Part shown: in pieces, positions 63,903 to 64,000 of the stretch
Numbering within the stretch: the first letter of the stretch is position 1
Layout: each line of letters begins with the position of its first letter
Source: Bathymodiolus brooksi
Lineage: Eukaryota; Mollusca; Bivalvia; Mytilida; Modiolidae
Assembly: GCA_963680875.1 (NCBI GenBank)
Contig: OY804584.1
Coordinates: 94,818,031-94,882,030 of the forward strand
Direction of reading: 5' to 3'
Length of the DNA: 64,000 bases
The notes under the pieces: model-generated
What the model saw: the letters and a program-made list of their open reading frames with translations, nothing else
Told to the model about the DNA's origin: nothing
The model's database searches: none
Translations under genes and position numbers: made by a program

Positions 63903-64000
63903 GTCCAGTTGTCAAGTTTTGAGAATGCAGCATACTGTGTGTTTATGGTACTTCTGACAAGAGTTATACTATCATACGGCTTAAATCTTATTATGCCTAT
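63903..64000 (+). CDS. GCLC: GCLC exon i, cut by the window edge
   Basis: Acceptor ATTATAG ending at 63902. Reads [18 protein letters not shown], then [14 protein letters not shown], matching VQLTDFENSAYVVFVVLLTR and VILSYKLDFLIPL. The exon continues beyond 64000. Phase 0 at the start, joining exon h to give RPMEVQL as in other animals. Confidence 0.95.

Larger units (their letters stand above)
11703..64000 (+). other. GCLC: GCLC gene, internal part (nine exons)
   Basis: GCLC is the cytosolic catalytic subunit of glutamate-cysteine ligase, which joins glutamate to cysteine with ATP in the first, rate-limiting step of glutathione synthesis, usually with the modifier subunit GCLM. The nine exons total 1011 bases (337 codons). 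They are collinear with roughly residues 130-430 of the 637-residue vertebrate enzyme. All introns are GT-AG and exon phases join without a stop. Exon sizes are 66, 120, 59, 218, 117, 130, 113, 90 and at least 98. The 5' and 3' parts of the gene are outside the window. The second intron seen here is 41,260 bp, almost all satellite, while the others are 0.7 to 3.0 kb. The encoded protein is recognisable throughout but diverged, so a GCLC paralogue is possible. Confidence 0.92.

Overview
This is eukaryotic nuclear DNA, most likely from a bivalve mollusc and possibly a mytilid mussel. The reasons are a spliced GCLC gene with GT-AG introns, AT-rich sequence, and several dispersed repeats and SINEs of a type I recognise from bivalve genomes. 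The species call is inference.

The only cellular gene I recognise is part of GCLC (glutamate-cysteine ligase catalytic subunit), on the + strand. Nine exons can be placed: 11703-11768, 12473-12592, 53853-53911, 55537-55754, 57142-57258, 58229-58358, 59426-59538, 60835-60924 and 63903-end. All have GT-AG borders, matching phases and no stop codon. They cover roughly the middle half of the enzyme. The 5' exons lie left of the window and the 3' exons right of it. The predicted protein looks more diverged than usual for an animal GCLC.

Left part (1-11.7 kb, probably intron). It holds a 49-bp near-perfect hairpin (1296-1402) and a full or nearly full LINE of the L1/Tx1 type (1674-8149) with 12-bp target-site duplications. 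A Tc1-type MITE (8266-8757), a 122-bp ACGT-rich tandem repeat (9228-9715) and a SINE relic follow. The LINE carries ORF1 (two CCHC knuckles), an unexpected 348-codon middle frame, and ORF2 (endonuclease plus reverse transcriptase). The middle frame ends in an ATGA overlap with an in-frame ATG of ORF2.

Centre (12.6-53.9 kb). One 41.3-kb GCLC intron contains a 39.3-kb array of about 936 monomers of 42 bp. The array has higher-order structure, including a roughly 12-kb internal duplication. It sits inside a copy of a dispersed, reverse-transcriptase-derived repeat, and the monomer appears to have been amplified from that repeat. A decayed reverse-transcriptase fragment of similar type lies on the minus strand in the preceding intron (11840-12375).

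Right part (53.9-64 kb). Seven compact GCLC exons are separated by introns rich in SINEs, fold-back MITEs, short tandem repeats and G-runs. One minus-strand open frame (62188-62469) may be a fragment of an unrelated gene. The very long frames that run through the satellite on both strands are a consequence of a 42-bp unit free of stops, not genes.
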